The translations under genes were made by a program, and so were the position numbers. The notes beneath the pieces are model-generated. The model was not told the DNA's origin and made no database searches. It was given only the letters and a program-made list of their open reading frames with translations. 64,000 bases of DNA from Agromyces agglutinans (GTDB lineage: Bacteria; Actinomycetota; Actinomycetes; Actinomycetales; Microbacteriaceae). The stretch covers positions 1 to 64,000 of the forward strand of contig NZ_WJIF01000007.1 in NCBI RefSeq assembly GCF_009647605.1, read 5' to 3'. Shown in pieces: positions 61,425 through 64,000 of this stretch; position 1 is the stretch's first letter, and each line of letters starts with the position of its first letter.

Positions 61425-62183
61425 TCAGGCCGCCGCGAGTCGTCGACTGACGGACGTGCCCGCCGCGCGCACCAGTGGCGCCACACGGTCGGGATCCATG
61501 GCACCGCTGGGGCCGGCGATGGAGATCGCACCGAGCACGACCCGGCCGCTCGTGATGACCGGGCTCGCGACGGCGAGGATGCCGGGGTAGGAGACCTCCA
61601 GGTCCATCGCGACGACCGACGCGCGAACGTGCGTGAGCTCGTCGCGGAACCGATCGGCGGCCTCGTCGACGAGCGGCGCACTGATGCGGTCGACGACGCG
61701 CTGGTCGGCGCAGAAGGCGAGGAAGGCCTTGCCGCTGGCGGTCGTGAGCGCGGGCGAGTGCATGCCCGCGCGCGTCGGGAGCATCGGGAGCCGGCCCGGG
61801 ACGGCCGCGATCGACACCATGTCGGCGCCCTGCTGCACCCAGAGCCCGACGCGCTCGCCGGTGACCTCCCGCAGTTGGCGGATGACGGGAGCTGCCGCCC
61901 CGAGCAACCGGCGCGGCAGGCTGGCACGCGCGCCGAGCTCGAAGAGCCGCAGGCCCAGCGCGACGCCGTCGTCGGTGCGCTCCAGGTAGCGCTGGGCGGT
62001 GAGCTCGGCGACGAGGCGCGAGACGGTGGACTTCGGCAGGCCGCTCTTCGCGGCGAGGTCGGTGATCGTGGTCGAGCCGTCGCCCTCCTTGACGGCGTCG
62101 AGGATGGCGACGACGCGGTCGAGCACGGAGGCCGGCCCGCCCGAGGGCGCGGGGCTCGTGTTCCATTCGGCGAGACTCGTCAT
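61425..62183 (-). CDS. IclR-family regulator (first of a tandem pair)
   Basis: 252 residues from ATG 62183, with GGGAGGGG upstream. HTH: SVLDRVVAILDAVKEGDGSTTITDLAAKSGLPKSTVSRLVAEL. Effector domain: LGLRLFELGARASLPRRLL, GERVGLWVQQGADMVSIAAV, TTASGKAFLAFCADQ and the C-terminal DLEVSYPGILAVASPVITSGRVVLGAISIAGP. The dyad at 62157-62179 covers its first codons, which fits autoregulation. It is divergent from the quinate/shikimate dehydrogenase gene. Confidence 0.93.
   Translation of the reverse strand: MTSLAEWNTSPAPSGGPASVLDRVVAILDAVKEGDGSTTITDLAAKSGLPKSTVSRLVAELTAQRYLERTDDGVALGLRLFELGARASLPRRLLGAAAPVIRQLREVTGERVGLWVQQGADMVSIAAVPGRLPMLPTRAGMHSPALTTASGKAFLAFCADQRVVDRISAPLVDEAADRFRDELTHVRASVVAMDLEVSYPGILAVASPVITSGRVVLGAISIAGPSGAMDPDRVAPLVRAAGTSVSRRLAAA
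62157..62179. promoter_or_regulatory. IclR-type dyad, copy 4, within the IclR start region
   Basis: The core GTTCCATTCGGCGAGAC (62160-62176) lies inside the first ten codons of the IclR gene and matches copy 2 in 22 of 23 bases over the extended site. The coding reading (M-T-S-L-A-E-W-N-T) and the dyad are superimposed. Confidence 0.6.
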
Positions 62184-62238
62184 CGAGCATCCCCTCCCAG
62201 CGGCTTGAATCGTCGTCGATCGCCCTTCGATCCCGAAC

Positions 62239-62252
62239 GTACTAGTTAGTAC
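62239..62252. promoter_or_regulatory. Palindrome GTACTAGTTAGTAC, likely TetR operator
   Basis: Perfect 6-base arms with GT at the centre, AT-rich in a GC-rich background. It is in the 133-base divergent gap between the IclR gene and the quinate/shikimate dehydrogenase gene. The TetR gene is co-transcribed with the dehydrogenase, so this is a good candidate for its own operator. Confidence 0.6.
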
Positions 62253-62316
62253 AGACCTATGCAATGCTGTTCTCGAAATGCGCGGACACCGATGACGATG
62301 CCCCCAGGAAGGCGCC

Positions 62317-63216
62317 ATGCCCAGCTCGACCGGACGCTACCTCGTCGGCCTGATCGGCGAGGGCATCACCGCGTCCCTGACGCCGGCGATGCACGAGGCG
62401 GAGGCCGCTGAGCTGGGGCTCGACTACGAGTACCGCACGTTCGACCTGATCGAGCTCGGCCGGCCCGCCGGGGATGTCGCCGCGATGCTCGCCGAAGCCC
62501 GCGCCGGCGGCTTCGCCGCCATGAACATCACCCACCCCTGCAAGCAACTGGCCGCCGAGCTCGTCGATGAGCTGGACACGGATGCCGCCCGGCTCGGCGC
62601 GGTCAACCTCGTGGTCTACGGTGAGGCCGGACTCGTGGGGTACAACACGGACTGGATGGGATTCCGCGACGCCCTCGCGAACGGGCTGCCGACGGCATCG
62701 CTCGAGCACGTCGTGCAGGTCGGCTGCGGGGGCGCGGGCGCGGCGACCGCGTACGCACTGCTCGCGCAGGGCGCGGAGCGGCTCGAGCTCTCGGATGTCG
62801 ACCCGGCGCGCGCCGAGGAGCTCGCCTCGCGCATGCGAACGCACTTCCCACGCCAGGCGGTCGAGACGTCACCCCACGACGACCTCGCCGCCGGCATCGC
62901 GCGTGCGAGCGGCGTCGTGCACGCGACCCCGCTCGGAATGCTGCACCACCCCGGCCTCGCGTTCGATCCCGACCTCCTGCGCGAGGACGCGTGGGTCGCG
63001 GACGTGGTCTACCGTCCCCTCGAGACCGAGCTCGTCCGGCGCTCGCTCGAGCGGGGGCATCCGGTGCTCGACGGCGGCCGCATGGCCGTCGGCCAGGCAT
63101 GCGCTAGTCTCCGAATCATCACTGGCACCTCGCCGGATCGCGGCCGCATGGAGCACCACTTCCGTGCGCTCATCAGTGCCGAGGAGCAGTCCGCCGCCGG
63201 AGGGAGCCCGCAATGA
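62317..63216 (+). CDS. Quinate/shikimate dehydrogenase (QsuD-like, catabolic)
   Basis: 299 residues from ATG 62317, GGAAGG upstream. The substrate domain has GEGITASLTPAMHEAEAAELGLDYEYR (SLTP in place of the biosynthetic SLSP), NITHPCK with the catalytic Lys, and NTDWMGF with the catalytic Asp. The nucleotide domain has VVQVGCGGAGAATAYALL, ATPLGMLHHPGLAFDP and ETELV, and LDGGRMAVGQA is C-terminal. This matches Corynebacterium QsuD, the NAD+-dependent dehydrogenase of quinate/shikimate breakdown, better than biosynthetic AroE. The dehydroshikimate dehydratase in the same region would take over its product. The TetR stop-start overlap of four bases follows. Confidence 0.9.
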   Translation: MPSSTGRYLVGLIGEGITASLTPAMHEAEAAELGLDYEYRTFDLIELGRPAGDVAAMLAEARAGGFAAMNITHPCKQLAAELVDELDTDAARLGAVNLVVYGEAGLVGYNTDWMGFRDALANGLPTASLEHVVQVGCGGAGAATAYALLAQGAERLELSDVDPARAEELASRMRTHFPRQAVETSPHDDLAAGIARASGVVHATPLGMLHHPGLAFDPDLLREDAWVADVVYRPLETELVRRSLERGHPVLDGGRMAVGQACASLRIITGTSPDRGRMEHHFRALISAEEQSAAGGSPQ

Positions 63217-63905
63217 CCGACCGACTGGGCGACGTGCGCGACGGCGGGTTGACCGAGCGGGCCATCCGCACGCAGGGCGACATCCTCGAGGTGGCCACCG
63301 CCGAGTTCGCGGCGAACGGCTTTGCGGGCGCCCGCGTCGACGAGATCGCCGCGCGGACCCGCACGACCAAGCGCATGATCTACTACTACTTCGGCTCCAA
63401 GCAAGGGCTGTACCTCGCGGTCCTCGAGCGCGTGTACGCGCAGATCCGCCAGGTCGAGCGCGGCATCCAGGTCGACGAGATGACGCCCGATGAGGCGCTG
63501 CGCACGCTCGCCGAGGCGACGTACGACCACCACACGACGCACGAGGAGTTCATCCAGCTCGTCAGCATCGAGAACATCCATCGCGCCGAGCACCTGCGGC
63601 AGTCCGAGACGATCCTGCGGGAGAACGCCACGGCCATCACCCTCCTCGAGGAGGTCATCGAGCGAGGCGTGCGCGAGGGCATCTTCCGAGGCGACGTCGA
63701 CGCCGTCGACGTGCACATGATCATCAGCGCGTACGCGTGCTTCCACGTCGCCAACCGGCACACGTTCGCCGCGATCTTCGACCGGGACCTGCTCGAGCCG
63801 GCGCGCCAGGACGCGCACCGGCGGCTCATCGGCGACCTGGTCGTCGCGACCATGACCGACCGCAGCCGGAGCGGCGGCAACGGCAGCACCGGCCGAGTCG
63901 GCTGA
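63213..63905 (+). CDS. TetR-family regulator
   Basis: 230 residues from ATG 63213, overlapping the dehydrogenase stop by four bases. HTH: ILEVATAEFAANGFAGARVDEIAARTRTTKRMIYYYFGSKQGLYLAVL. The effector part contains EFIQLVSIENIHRAEHL, a stretch common in TetR proteins next to aromatic or hydroxy-acid genes. Co-transcription with the dehydrogenase suggests negative autoregulation of this operon. The C-terminus is Arg/Gly/Ser-rich and ends in tandem-repeat DNA. Confidence 0.93.
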   Translation: MTDRLGDVRDGGLTERAIRTQGDILEVATAEFAANGFAGARVDEIAARTRTTKRMIYYYFGSKQGLYLAVLERVYAQIRQVERGIQVDEMTPDEALRTLAEATYDHHTTHEEFIQLVSIENIHRAEHLRQSETILRENATAITLLEEVIERGVREGIFRGDVDAVDVHMIISAYACFHVANRHTFAAIFDRDLLEPARQDAHRRLIGDLVVATMTDRSRSGGNGSTGRVG

Positions 63906-63945
63906 GCCGGCTGAGCCGGCTGAGCCGGCTGAGCCGACCGAGCCG
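63901..63945 (+). repeat. 9-bp tandem repeat GCTGAGCCG
   Basis: Four exact copies of GCTGAGCCG (63901-63936) and one changed copy (ACCGAGCCG). The TetR stop codon (TGA, 63903-63905) is inside the first copy, so expansion by whole units would not change the protein. Confidence 0.85.
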
Positions 63946-63953
63946 ACTCGCGC

Positions 63954-64000
63954 TCAGCCTCGGGGCGGACCGTCCCCGCCGAGCCGCCGGCCGAGCCGGA
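63954..64000 (-). CDS. Possible 3' end of a convergent gene (cut by the window)
   Basis: The minus strand reads open from the window end to a TGA at 63954-63956, giving the end ...GRRLGGDGPPRG. It is only about 15 codons, so the call rests on position after a convergent-looking gap and on GC bias. Function cannot be seen. Confidence 0.3.
   Translation of the reverse strand, partial: RLGRRLGGDGPPRG

Overview
The window is a very GC-rich stretch of a Gram-positive actinobacterial chromosome. Codon usage is strongly G/C at third positions, there is a DtxR-type iron box, an actinobacterial LexA box, many leaderless promoters, a DUF222/13E12 HNH protein and a DUF3039 protein. Together with the very common heptamer GGATGCC this suggests Microbacteriaceae, possibly close to Agromyces; the genus is an inference. 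I see no rRNA, tRNA, CRISPR array, insertion sequence or phage module, and no gene-free stretch longer than 300 bases.

Left part (1-13.1 kb): mostly housekeeping. In order: the end of a membrane-anchored Ig-like protein, a flavin-reductase-like protein, a 49-residue zinc-ribbon peptide, an LLM-class flavin oxidoreductase, an iron-box-controlled heme oxygenase, DedA, a cation diffusion facilitator, the murI-rph-rdgB operon, nicotinate phosphoribosyltransferase, DUF3039, and an ABC-2 exporter whose ATPase carries a huge Ala/Lys/Thr-rich N-terminal extension.

Surface part (13.1-35.3 kb): a cell-wall glycopolymer locus in two pieces. The first holds a CTP-type nucleotidyltransferase and a TagGH/Wzm-Wzt-like ABC exporter. 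The second holds two family 2 glycosyltransferases, a CDP-alcohol phosphatidyltransferase and a CDP-glycerol glycerophosphotransferase-like enzyme. Between them lie a 3322-residue secreted RTX-repeat protein, an uncharacterised Gly-rich protein and a DUF222-HNH protein behind a LexA box. An HtrA-like membrane protease follows.

Middle part (35.3-47.4 kb): aminotransferase, nitrilase-family hydrolase, ClbS/DfsB-like protein, a divergent oxidoreductase/XRE-cupin pair, a ferritin-like DUF892 protein next to a zinc alcohol/formaldehyde dehydrogenase, a half-length solute-binding lipoprotein with a second cation diffusion facilitator, a DHA2 efflux pump with its TetR regulator, and a small cupin protein.

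Right part (47.4-64 kb): a catabolic island. A minus-strand operon encodes an acylating aldehyde dehydrogenase, a citrate synthase/citryl-CoA-lyase-like protein, a TPP enzyme and a three-domain fusion (3-dehydroshikimate dehydratase + HPPD-like + second TIM barrel). Opposite it are a frameshifted PQQ dehydrogenase with a C-terminal cupredoxin-like domain, a complete TRAP transporter (QMP), two tandem IclR regulators, a QsuD-like quinate/shikimate dehydrogenase and a TetR regulator. A similar dyad sits at four control regions of the island, which links them into a likely regulon. The parts suggest uptake and breakdown of a quinate/shikimate-like or other polyhydroxylated carboxylic acid towards protocatechuate and acyl-CoA; the real substrate is not decided by the sequence.
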